From assembly GCA_014529385.2 (NCBI GenBank), contig CM043970.1, positions 61,509,523 to 61,573,522 on the forward strand: DNA of 64,000 nucleotides, read 5' to 3'. Shown one piece after another: positions 1 through 10,692 of the stretch (positions are counted from its first letter, which is position 1; each line of letters starts with the position of its first letter). A program made the translations under genes and the position numbers. Below the pieces are notes generated by a model. It ran no database searches and was not told the DNA's origin. It was given only the letters and a program-made list of their open reading frames with translations. Origin of the DNA: Adiantum capillus-veneris. Taxonomy: Eukaryota; Streptophyta; Polypodiopsida; Polypodiales; Pteridaceae.

Positions 1-71
1 GTCATCTGTCGTTGGCCGTGCATTGGTCGCCAACCAAGTCATTCTGGCTACAGTATGGTATACGGCCTCTT

Positions 72-479
72 GTGCCAGAGAGGGCCCCCAAGGCTCATAT
101 TTAAAGGCCCAAAGCCTAAAAGCATTAAATATGAAAAGCTGACCCCAAAAAACACTTTCCTAAAATTTTGGAATTTTCCTAAAGTGTTGGGATTTTCCTA
201 AATATCCACTGCAAATTGCGGAACATCTAAATTGGCTGTGCAAAGTCTTTTGAGTGTGTTGTGTTTTATTTTTAATGCCTCAGTCACTTGGGCCCCATCG
301 AATAGGGTCCCGTAGGTTGGTGGGAACTCTTCTTTAAAAATAGGCCACTCGTCAAGACTTTGTAAGTCTGTAAAACTTCTTCTTCTGTTGCTACTTCTTT
401 TTAGGGTTATGGCCCCTTGGCCGGGATCTGAAAGTTGGCTCCGTTCTTCAGTGGCTTGACACGTCAACAGTTTGTGACA
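72..479 (-). mobile_element. Element J, left (3') LTR, partial
   Basis: Read on the minus strand this LTR starts at 479 with TGTCACAAACTGTTGACGTG, preceded by a purine-rich run (480-487). It shares the block around 81-110 (gagagggcccccaaggctca) with the right LTR near 828-850, so the two are copies of one LTR. Homology fades to the left of about 72, so the LTR is truncated or diverged there. The U3 part resembles the LTR of element I (13654-14289), including the segment about a gene-scale distance away near 14210-14289. No coding potential is seen. Confidence 0.6.
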
Positions 480-557
480 TCCCCCGTTCCTGAAAGAAAG
501 TAGTCGTCCGCGAATACAACATATCTGCAAAACAACTCAGGTTAGCTCTTATACCAC
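480..557 (-). mobile_element. Element J internal remnant: polypurine tract plus primer binding site only
   Basis: Only 78 bp separate the two J LTRs. On the minus strand the order is a primer-binding-like site at 545-556 (reverse complement TGGTATAAGAGC, close to plant TGGTATCAGAGC), a stretch matching element I next to its polypurine tract (compare 490-540 with 14300-14357), and the polypurine tract itself. All gag-pol is gone. The loss looks like an internal deletion that joined the sequence before the 3' LTR to the sequence after the 5' LTR. Confidence 0.6.
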
Positions 558-635
558 TGTCACAAGACGTGCACCACGTGTCAATAGAAAAGAACAAATT
601 GAGCAGACTTTTAGCACTTCAATAACAACCGAAAT

Positions 636-675
<40 letters not shown>

Positions 676-853
676 ACGAGACGAGACGGGGAGTGGCGAA
701 GTTCCACCCCAAAAGAGCACTGGCCCCAAATGTTGCCGCCCCTTTCGGTATTTCTTTATTATTGTTGATTCGCAAAGTACAACGGCCGGGGAGCACCTCC
801 TCTGCAATCTGCACACTAAAGAGTGCTAGAGAGGGCCCCCAAGGCTCAGATAC
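558..853 (-). mobile_element. Element J, right (5') LTR, truncated
   Basis: On the plus strand it starts TGTCACAAGACG at 558, the inverted end of the LTR, and carries a (GA)n tract at 639-674 and the block at 828-850 shared with the left LTR. It matches the 5' LTR of element I (15919 onward): same inverted end, same sequence before the GA tract, same 'cggtatttcttta' block. It stops at about 853, where the tail of a chromovirus begins, so one element truncates the other. Confidence 0.6.
639..674. repeat. (GA)n microsatellite inside J LTR
   Basis: Uninterrupted GA dinucleotide tract of about 36 bp within an LTR. It sits at the same LTR position as the GA tracts of element I (13732-13748 and 15997-16063). 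Confidence 0.95.
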
Positions 854-854
854 T

Positions 855-1478
855 GGAACTTTGTCTTGAGGTTTTCGGTCTAGCTTCGACTACTCCGAGA
901 GATCCCGCGGATTAGCATGGTTGAATCTAGTGCACACGAGACTGCACAAGAGGGGAGTCACTTCGCTCCTTTGTCACAAGTTACCCAGATGAAATAAAGT
1001 CACTGATTTTCCTTTGGATTCACGAATATTGATGGGCTCAGAGTATTTTGCTGGATAACTTTATGAAAGAAGTACTTCGACATGGGAATTTCCAAAATGA
1101 TTCTGATTTACGTATGCTCTCTCATGTGAGTCTTGTCTGAGTGCATGTTTGAAAGACGAAATGACTGCAGCATTTCGGTCTTGAGATTCCATATGACATG
1201 GACATGATAGCAATAAGAATTAGTCAATCCAACATCAGTGAGATCTGGTATGCATCTAGATGCGATTGCTAAACACGTTCATGGTCCGAGATCTCGATGG
1301 ACATTACATGATTTAATTTGAATGTGATGTGGATGACTGTCGTCTTTGTACAAGTGTTGGATTTGTGTCGTCTAGTGCGTTAGTACTTAGAGTCAATGTC
1401 TACTGAACTGGTTTATGGCTTATGTCTGATTTAGCAAGCGTAATCGAGGACGATTACAGTTCTTTCAAGAGGGGGGTA
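855..1478 (+). mobile_element. 3' end of a D-family chromovirus (chromodomain tail, 3' UTR, polypurine tract)
   Basis: The sequence from 855 parallels the end of the intact D chromodomain and its 3' UTR (39856-40138 and 41364-41711): for example 'gcacaagaggggagt' and the string AGACGAAATGACTGCAGCAT at 1154-1173. It ends with the polypurine tract TTCAAGAGGGGGG (about 1464-1476) and TA, directly before an LTR start. The chromodomain reading frame is broken. This copy is useful because it shows the uninterrupted version of the site where a solo LTR later inserted in element D. Confidence 0.75.
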
Positions 1479-1530
1479 TGTCACAAAATGATGACGTGGC
1501 ATCCCCGAAATGGAAACTGACAAAGTATAA

Positions 1531-2767
1531 TGTCACGTGACACATCCAACCCCATGTGTTCGTGGACAAGCTACAGCACGACAAGCGTTCAGTCAGTCCA
1601 GACAATCTAGATTTAGAAGTGATCTGGCACTTTTGTGAGTCTATTCGTAGACCGTGTATGCCCAGTCACTTGGTGTAGATGCATATCCTCTGGTTGCACA
1701 CAGTGTGATCATAAGCATTCCCATCAGAATCCATCAGAATCCTTCAAGGGAATTTTCCAGTGCATTTAGTCTATTTTCCCTATTTTTGACATTTTTCACT
1801 TATTATTTTTAAGTGACTTTTGTTGGAAAGTAGGTAGGGCAAATTGAGTAAGTTTGTATATAAGCAAACCTAGACTAGCACTAATTGGTAGAAGGGGCAG
1901 CAGGAGCACCTTGCTCAACAGGCAACTTCTTAGCAGAACCCAAGAGACCTAGCGTTTTTGCTCCATAGCATAGACCTAGCGTTTTTGGACCAGACCAGCC
2001 TTGGCGATATGTGCACAGCAGATCAGCCCCGGCGACATTACGACACAGCAGATCACGCTAGCGTTTTGCATTTGCAGAACATCCGGCGACAGCAGAACCA
2101 TTTTCAGCCCTAGCGTTTTTGGTTTGCAGATTAGCCCCGGCGTTTTGCAGATTCACCGCGACGGAACACCAAGAAGCATCAGCGTTTTCAGTTTTCAGCC
2201 TTTAGACACCGCAAATCAAGTCCCGAACCTCGCAGATCTCACCTTCCCGCAGCAGTTCCTCGCCGCACGGTCAGTTTCCGCAAGGTTTACAGTTTCAGCC
2301 CAGAAAACGCAGATTTCAGCATCTGCATTTTCAGCGCGTCGTCGTCGCATCGTCGCCATCGCCATCGTCATCGACATAGAGTCAGAATTTAGCAGATAGA
2401 ACATTTGCAGATTTCAGCCCTTAGCGTTTTCAGATTTCAGCCCGTCTCGTCGTCGTCCTCATCGTCGTCGACATCGTCGGCAAGTCCAACAATTGTAGAT
2501 TTGTGCAATCATAAGTAAACCACTCTCGCCATAGAGAGTGGGGCCTTCGGAGGAGGGTTTTACAACGTCTTTGGTGTCGTATTCTCTTCTCTATCTCTCA
2601 GTCTGATACACTTGCACGCATAGTGTCCATTCACTTTGTTTGTGATCATTGCACTCTCTCATTAAGAACGGAAGGCTCTCCTTCCACAAGAGCAAAAGGA
2701 ACCTTGAGCACAGTTCGGAGCACTCATCTTGAGCAAAGTTCAAACATTCATTCCGCTGCACCTAACA
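1531..2767 (+). mobile_element. Solo LTR, family C, with 5-bp TSD TATAA
   Basis: A 1237-bp unit beginning TGTCACGTGACACATCC and ending CACCTAACA. It is flanked by TATAA at 1526-1530 and 2768-2772, a perfect 5-bp target-site duplication. The same unit occurs at 40139-41363 with a different duplication, so the boundaries are confirmed twice. A TATA element (gtatataagc, about 1856-1866) lies in mid-LTR. The centre is rich in the repeated string TAGCGTTTTTG, and the later part in CGTCGTCGT-like runs. No internal region or second LTR is present, so it is a solo LTR left by LTR-LTR recombination. Confidence 0.9.
1856..1866 (+). promoter_or_regulatory. TATA element of family C LTR
   Basis: GTATATAAGC-type TATA box followed by an unbroken 5' leader; the same string is at 40454-40464 in the other family C LTR. 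Position within the LTR fits a U3 promoter. Confidence 0.6.
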
Positions 2768-3229
2768 TATAAGTTGTTCCCAACTTATGGGGTCCCATCA
2801 GATAGGGCCCAAGGGACACTTAAATAAAGAAAAGAAGAATCATGTGGAGTTGCTGACGTGGCAGGCTGTACAGAAGGTCTGAAAATTGCCCTGACTCACT
2901 GACATAGCGAGCTGTACGAAAATTCCGCGTTTTGCATTGATTGTGCCACGTTTGAGGCTGTACGGAATTCTGCGTTTCACGCTGGTAGCTTTTGGGAGCA
3001 GACGCTTTTGGGATTGACTGCTTTGAACTAAGTGCTTTTAGGGCTCTGCTTTTGGGGCATCCCTTGTAAGAATAAAAAGAGCCCTTGGGGCCTCACTCTG
3101 CAGAGCATCTGGACGCAGAGTCTGAGAGCAAAGGTCCCTCAGGAGTTGTACTTGGCAATGATTAATGATAAAGAAATACCAAAAGGGACGCCAGACTTTT
3201 GGGCCAATACCATTAGGCACGGAACTACG

Positions 3230-3232
<3 letters not shown>

Positions 3233-3310
<78 letters not shown>
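3233..3310. repeat. (CT)n microsatellite, about 39 units
   Basis: Perfect CT tract that forms the boundary between the broken D-family LTR and the first LINE fragment. Confidence 0.97.
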
Positions 3311-3312
<2 letters not shown>

Positions 3313-3679
3313 CACTATTGGCACTCTTATTAATTGAGCACTGGAGCTACGGAGATCCAGATGACCATGACTGAGGAGAAGAGCTACACAGCATCAACAG
3401 AGACTACAACAGAGGATTCCAACTATACTCTCTCAACACCCAAAGTGCAGATGAGGATGGATCCTCACCATTTCTCCCCCCATTCTGTCATTGTTTCACA
3501 CATTGTTACATCCAGTTTACTGGGTACCTATTTTGCTAGCTGTCACATCCACACAATTCCAGCTTGTAGCAGTAGTATTTTTGTTCTAGTTCTTTTGTAC
3601 CCAAACATGGTATCAGATTCACTATTTTGTAACAGATTGGTCTCATAGGTCTTTTGAAGACATAAATATAACAATTCAT
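3311..3679 (+). pseudogene. LINE copy L1: 3' fragment (C-terminal end of ORF2 plus 3' UTR)
   Basis: Severely 5'-truncated non-LTR retrotransposon. 3311-3450 corresponds to the last about 45 codons of the LINE ORF at 26890-27032, with stops and substitutions. After this comes the shared 3' UTR ending 'ttggtctcataggt..ttttgaagac..aatataacaattcat'. It is bordered by CT repeats on both sides (3233-3310 and 3680-3690). Non-functional. Confidence 0.8.
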
Positions 3680-3690
3680 CTCTCTCTCTA

Positions 3691-5270
<1,580 letters not shown>

Positions 5271-6811
5271 CATTACTCACAGGTAGTCACGGATTGCTTC
5301 TCAACGTTTGGTATGACAGAAGAAGAGGGTGTTTCTAGCTCGACTAGAGCAGGATTTATATCAATTGTTTTGAGCTAAGATTCAGGCGAGGCATTACGAC
5401 TCTTCCATGAGCACTCTCCCCCACCAGTCATCACTTCTACGAAGGTATGGGGTCAGTATGCATCCTCTCTCTACACAGTCTCGGGGCAGACACCTCTTCC
5501 AGATCCACCAGAGCCATGCCTACACACATGTGCTTTCTTTACCGCGGAGATGGTAAAGGAAGCCATTGACAGGATGAAGACTAGGAGAGCATATGATCAC
5601 GATGGCCTGGTAGAAAAGCATTTATACAAGCCAAAGATCTGCTTGCAGAGCTTTTAGCAGTGATGTTCAATTGTGCCATGTGCGAGGGCCTACCTGATAC
5701 TTGGAGTTTGTCCACTACCATATCTATCTTCAAGTCAGGGGACCCTAGGGAGCCTCGGAATTGCCGCACTATAATGAAGGACACACATTGGCACAATTGT
5801 AAGCATCCATCCTTGAGCAGCACTTGAGTAGATGGGCACAGAGAGAGGGTGTACGGGCAACAGGACAGGCAGGTTTCATGAAAGGTTTCTCTACTCTTGA
5901 TCACATTCTGACACTCAGAGACATTATTGAGGAGGGGAGCTCACGTGGGAGACGGCTCTACTGTTGCTTTGTGGATTTCCACAAAGCCTTCGGTACAGTG
6001 CCCAGAGCTAGATTGATGCGCAAATTGCAGGAGATGGGGTACCCAAAGAGTTGATTTGGGGGATCATGGCTCTGTACAAGTCAATAGTGGGACATGTACG
6101 TGGGGTGAACTCCACTATTGGGTGAAACAAGGCTGCCCGCTATCTCCTACACTATTTGGCATGGATGAGGTTGCTGACTACATTGAGAAGGATGTTGATA
6201 GAGAAGCACAATTGGCAGGGACATGGATCCCACTAATGTTATATGTTGATGATATTGCGTTGATTTTTGACTCCCCAGATGGGATGTAGCGTCATTTAGA
6301 TGCTTTGTACACATTTGTTGACGATAGTGAATTGTCTATTAACCTGGGGGAAACCAAGGTCATGGTGTTTAACATCACACCACAATAGGTCGGGAGGTCA
6401 ACACCCACTTTTACATATGGCCAGGAGACGGTGGAGTATACAGATGCATACACCTATCTTGGGGTAGTCTTCAGTGGATCGGTGTTTCATTGAGGAGAGC
6501 AGCAAAGATAGATTGACGAGAGCTTATGCAACCTTAGGAGGATTGGAGAAGATGTGTTCGCAGGTTGAGTTTCAGGAACCTCGAACAAAGCTGTGGCTTT
6601 TTGACACTCTAGTGGCTTCAGCTATGCTTTACGCGGTTCAGATTTGGGGACCCTCAATGGACCACCAGGGCAGATCTGGTAGCACTGATGAATGGAGATG
6701 TATGGAGAGGGCCTCTAGTCTTTATGATCTCTCGGCTGATTCAAGCTAAGGTCTCAGTGCCGCATGAGATTATTCGAGCCGAGCTAGCTGCCCCTCCTCT
6801 CGTAGTTGAGG

Positions 6812-7041
6812 CATAGTTACCCGGAACGCGGAACGGGAACGGCAACGGGATCCCCGCGGAACGGGGGAGCGGCTAGGGGTCCGGAACGGGAACGTCGCGG
6901 AACGGGAGGTATAAAAAACACCCAAATAGTGCAATTTTTAGCTCCTTGTGTTTAAATACAAGGAGTATTAGAGTGCTTTGACTCTAATACTCACAAAAAA
7001 ACTCGTTTTGAAGACCATTCAACCTTGCTATGACTAGATGA

Positions 7042-7102
<61 letters not shown>

Positions 7103-7468
7103 AAGGAAGAGAGCTTGAAGGCTTGAAGCCTTGAGCCTTGAGAGAGTGAGTCTTGAGAGGGAGAGATCTTGAGAGTGAGAGGGAGAGAGCTTGAGCCTTG
7201 AGGATTAGCTTGTGAAGAGAAAGGGGGAGGGGGGTGCATTTTATGAGTCCTTGAGGCCTTGCACACTTTCGAAAGAAGCCCAAACATTTACTGCAATTTT
7301 TTCAATTTGGGCATTCCGGAACGGTCCGGGGGCGTTTCGGAACGTTCCGGAACGGCCATTCCGGTTTGCATTGGCCACCCGGAACGTCAGACATTCCGGG
7401 ACGTTCTGGAACGTTCGGGAAGGGAACTGCCCCTCGGAACGCCGGAACGGGGGCTAGGGGACGTTCCC
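6812..7468. mobile_element. hAT-like MITE G1, inserted in LINE L3
   Basis: It begins CATAGTTACCCGGAACGCGG and is packed at both ends with GGAACG/GAACGGG words; a (GA)n tract (7044-7099) lies in the centre. The start matches MITE G2 (57370). Aligning with LINE L4 (26078-26115) shows that the LINE resumes at about 7469, with about 20 bp of LINE missing and no target duplication, so the 3' junction has suffered a deletion. No transposase is encoded. Assignment to hAT rests on G2, which has 8-bp flanking repeats. Confidence 0.6.
7044..7099. repeat. (GA)n microsatellite in MITE G1
   Basis: About 56 bp of GA repeats between the two GGAACG-rich ends of the MITE. Confidence 0.95.
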
Positions 7469-8497
7469 TTCATGCATAATTTATGGGCCCTCCCCAGAGA
7501 CAAATATGCTCGGCTAGCCCTTAAGTCATCCCGACAACTAGCGCTACAAGGGGACACAGAATGCTAGTATGGGCAGATGACCTTGGATGCACCCACCCTT
7601 TCTTTCACACGGACAGAGATCACTAGAATTATACGTCAAGAATTGATTCAACTAGATACTAGAAGCACATGAATACAGCCGGTACAAGAGTTGGGCACGA
7701 TGGAGAGCATCTTCTCCAACTAGTAGAGGATGGATATGTGATCAAACCGGCCTAGATGGACACTCATTTATCCTATGGGATACGATGTGCTGTTGGTCAG
7801 ATGCACACATCATAGGGTTATATCACATTTGTCATTGTCCGGTATACTATGAGATATGAGGCCGCTTTCATTGTCTATTCAGAGAGGGCTTTGGACGGTT
7901 GGCTAGAGTCATGAGATATCAGGAACAAAGATGCCTCAGGTTGTTTTTGCTAGAGCTGCGCAACCACAGGGAGAGTCTCTTGAGGAGACCAGGCAGTGGG
8001 TGATCACTGACTTCTTTAGAGCAGGGACTCAACAGCCAGATGAGCATGCTTCACAGCAGACTTCAGAGCCCACTTACACCAAAGGTATATTACTGGACAG
8101 AGCGATTGAACTCGGGAGAGCTAGACGCCCACGTCCACGAGGGCGACCACGACATCGACGGAGGCTCCATCAGAGGATCAGGACTATTCTAGCACGATAT
8201 GGAAGACGCCCAGTACCACCATTTACAGAGGCAGACATTGATGAAGCTCTTCAGCGACCGATGCAATATTTTCTCGGACAACGGCCGATGTCGGGCATCC
8301 TCGGGCATTGATGATGATGATGATGATTTCAGTCTCATGATTTTAATCTTTTTGTTTAGCCTCTCACTTCACTTTATTCTATTTTTGTACCCAAACATTG
8401 GATTAGATCCACAAGGATTGTATCAGCTTGGTCTCATAGGTCATTTTGGCCTTTTGAAGACGTTTAATATAACACTTCATTTCATTTTCGTTTCGCG

Positions 8498-8761
8498 TTC
8501 ATTGTCTTCAGTGCAGTTTCTCTTTTCAAGTCCTTGTTTGTGCGGAACACTAGATCCAAGCTAAATCCCTAAACCCTTCCGCTGCATCTGACATTAGAAG
8601 AGAAAGAAGCTACACAGGGTATAAAAATAACTCAATAAATAATCAAGTGTGACTCTGCAGATCACGTTATCTGAAGTCACACTTATCATTACTAAAGTTC
8701 CCAAAAATTCCCCAATCACTAAGATATGCAGCATGAAAGATTTTGCGGCCACTACAAGTTC
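8498..8761 (-). other. Probable 3' UTR / downstream flank of QTRT2
   Basis: Between the end of the LINE (about 8497) and the QTRT2 stop codon (8762-8764). On the minus strand it follows the stop. No canonical AATAAA signal was identified; an AT-rich run (rc of 8620-8640) could hold one. No other gene is seen. Confidence 0.35.
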
Positions 8762-8816
8762 TCACTTCTTAGGCTCTTCTTGATGAAAAAGCATAGTGTA
8801 ATAGATGTCCACATGA
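8762..8816 (-). CDS. QTRT2: QTRT2 last exon, 55 nt
   Basis: Acceptor GTGTGGAAG|T. It completes Ile, then [17 protein letters not shown] and TGA. The first His falls 25 residues after the last zinc Cys, giving C-x-C-x2-C-x25-H, the expected fourth ligand; this is what fixes the splice site. The protein ends about 20-30 residues earlier than many relatives. The acceptor lacks a strong pyrimidine tract, so it is the least certain junction. Confidence 0.75.
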
Positions 8817-10647
8817 CTTCCACACAAGAATCTCAGTCACTTAGAGGCTGCACCCTACAACACCCTCACCTCAAAAACTAGACATTCACATTCCAGAAGG
8901 TGAAAGCTGCCGGCTTATCCCAATACGCGAGTACTTGAGTGCCACGATTTTAAAAACTAAATAGCAAGATTCAGATCCGATAACTGAATATTGAATGGTG
9001 CACAATGTGTCTTGAGAGCCCTACATTCCGATACACTACTAGTGCACAATGCACCACAGATGAGAATACCATTACACTAGCTCTTCATTTATGTTGAGAC
9101 TTGTTTATAAGAGGGACACACAAAGGTGTGTGATCTACCGAGTTCGAACTTAGAGCTGAGTTATGTTTCTAGCCAAGGCCCCACAAACAGGAAATCCCCA
9201 GTAACAAATGTTTAGAGATAAAAAAACAGAGATAATAGGGCACAAGCTTCCCAGAAAAGCTACTATACAAGAACACTATCCTCATCTATCTTGTCATGTT
9301 GATAAAGATTTTCCTATTCCTCAGCCACAAGATAACACCTTGCATTTTTAAAAGGGACACACAGAGGCAAATGCAAACGTTATATGTCAATGTCCAACAA
9401 AGCTGGATGACGTCGTTAGTAAAGAGCACGAAGATAAGCACTCTCTACATTCGTTTACATAAAATCAGGATACAACCTGACAGCTTATTAATCCTAAACA
9501 TAGCAACTAGACTGGCAGCCTTGCATCTGCTTCCTATTGACATCAAACAGCCACTTACAACGAATTCTTGCCTACAGAATCATATACCAGTCAAGTGACT
9601 CAAGCTTCCAAAATAGTCTTTCTACGTACATGTCTAGAAGAGTTTGAGCCAGCATCTCATGTGTGTTTAGAAGATGGTTGATATATGCTTTTGAATGCTT
9701 CATACAAGTGTAACATTTGCAATTCTCCAGTATTGGTGATGCATCATTTCTGAAAAAGGAAGAACCATAAACGAATGTACTCTCCTGGACAAAGAATTTT
9801 TAAAATAGAGTGAGATACTTTTACATACTTTCTCATAAAATGTAACAACGCATTTACTGAATACAAGTTAGTGCTAGTCGCAAATAAATGAGCTGAGTTT
9901 GTCATTTCACAGTAGTCAAACCTAGTGAAAAACATGATACTGCAATCACTCAATACAAGTTAGTGCTAGTCGCAAACAAATGAGCTGAGTTTGGCATTTC
10001 AACAGTAATCCAACATAGTGAAAAACATAGTAACGCATTCACTCGATACAACTCAGTGCTAGTACCCTACAAATGAGCTAAGTTTGTCATGTCTAACAAT
10101 ACTTTATACCTAGCTTTCACAATTTCAACAGTAATCAAACCTAGATTTCACCTAGGTTTAACAAATGCCCTAGCTTTTGTGGGTACTTTGCATTAGGCAT
10201 TCAAACAAGAGAAACAGTTCATCGCAATTCTTTGAAGATTCAAAACAAATCAACAATAGACACCATGACCTCTACCTGTAGCTGAGTGAACGCAAATTGA
10301 TTTTTGTGAAGTCAGATCCAATATCAGTGTTTCCACTCCCCATACCACTTCTACAAAAGAAGTCTTCCATCTCAAGAGGGAAGACCATGGCAAGGCCACT
10401 CATGGTGAGGGTATGTGGATATCTAGTCTGCATTAAGGAACGTGAAACTTTTCAGTTACTGGGTACAGTTTAAAATGCAAAAAGAAAAGGATACGTGCTA
10501 TCGAAGATGTCAATTCCTGCAGATACTGCTTGCAGGACCTCCTCTGCAGTAAATAAACAACCATGTTTTTATCCTGAAGCCCCAATTCAGTACACCTTGC
10601 TTTTTTGTTTTTAGTTTTTTTTTTCCTTTTGGGGATTTTTTTTTTTT

Positions 10648-10692
<45 letters not shown>

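Larger units (their letters stand above)
1479..3232 (+). mobile_element. D-family 3' LTR, interrupted by solo LTR C and truncated at a CT tract
   Basis: It starts TGTCACAAAATGATGACGTG right after the polypurine tract, matching the D LTR start at 29608 and 41712. After the inserted solo LTR (1531-2767) it resumes at 2768. The part from 3040 to 3232 follows D's LTR (ctttt-gggc, 'catctggacgcagagtctgag', 'aagaaataccaaaaggg', 'aggcacggaact'). It stops at the (CT)n tract at 3233 instead of continuing to a CA end, so the last part of the LTR is missing. Confidence 0.7.
5275..8497 (+). pseudogene. LINE copy L3: degenerate reverse transcriptase ORF, split by a MITE
   Basis: The longest LINE copy. Recognisable RT pieces in order: an early RT stretch (5540-5640, EAIDRMKTRRAYDHDG-like), a block near 5865-6050 (GFMKGFSTLDHI..CCFVDFHKAF), the QGCPLSPTLFG block near 6128, the catalytic YVDDIAL near 6241, and the post-palm [13 protein letters not shown] near 6432. 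Thumb sequence follows to about 6811. After the MITE (6812-7468) the C-terminal part resumes, with the basic tail and stop near 8311, then the shared 3' UTR ending at about 8497 (cacttcatttcatttt). Many stops and frameshifts: dead. The clade cannot be fixed from this; it is a non-LTR element with a C-terminal Cys/His motif. The endonuclease domain was not found. Confidence 0.8.

Noticed and set aside
2001-2399. 132-codon frame as a gene
   Set aside because: Lies within the family C solo LTR; the matching copy at 40263-41015 has a different frame layout, so no conserved protein.
3032-3374. Serine/leucine (SLSLSL) and arginine/glutamate (RERERE) reading frames over CT/GA tracts throughout the window
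   Set aside because: Translations of dinucleotide repeats; present on both strands and in several frames.
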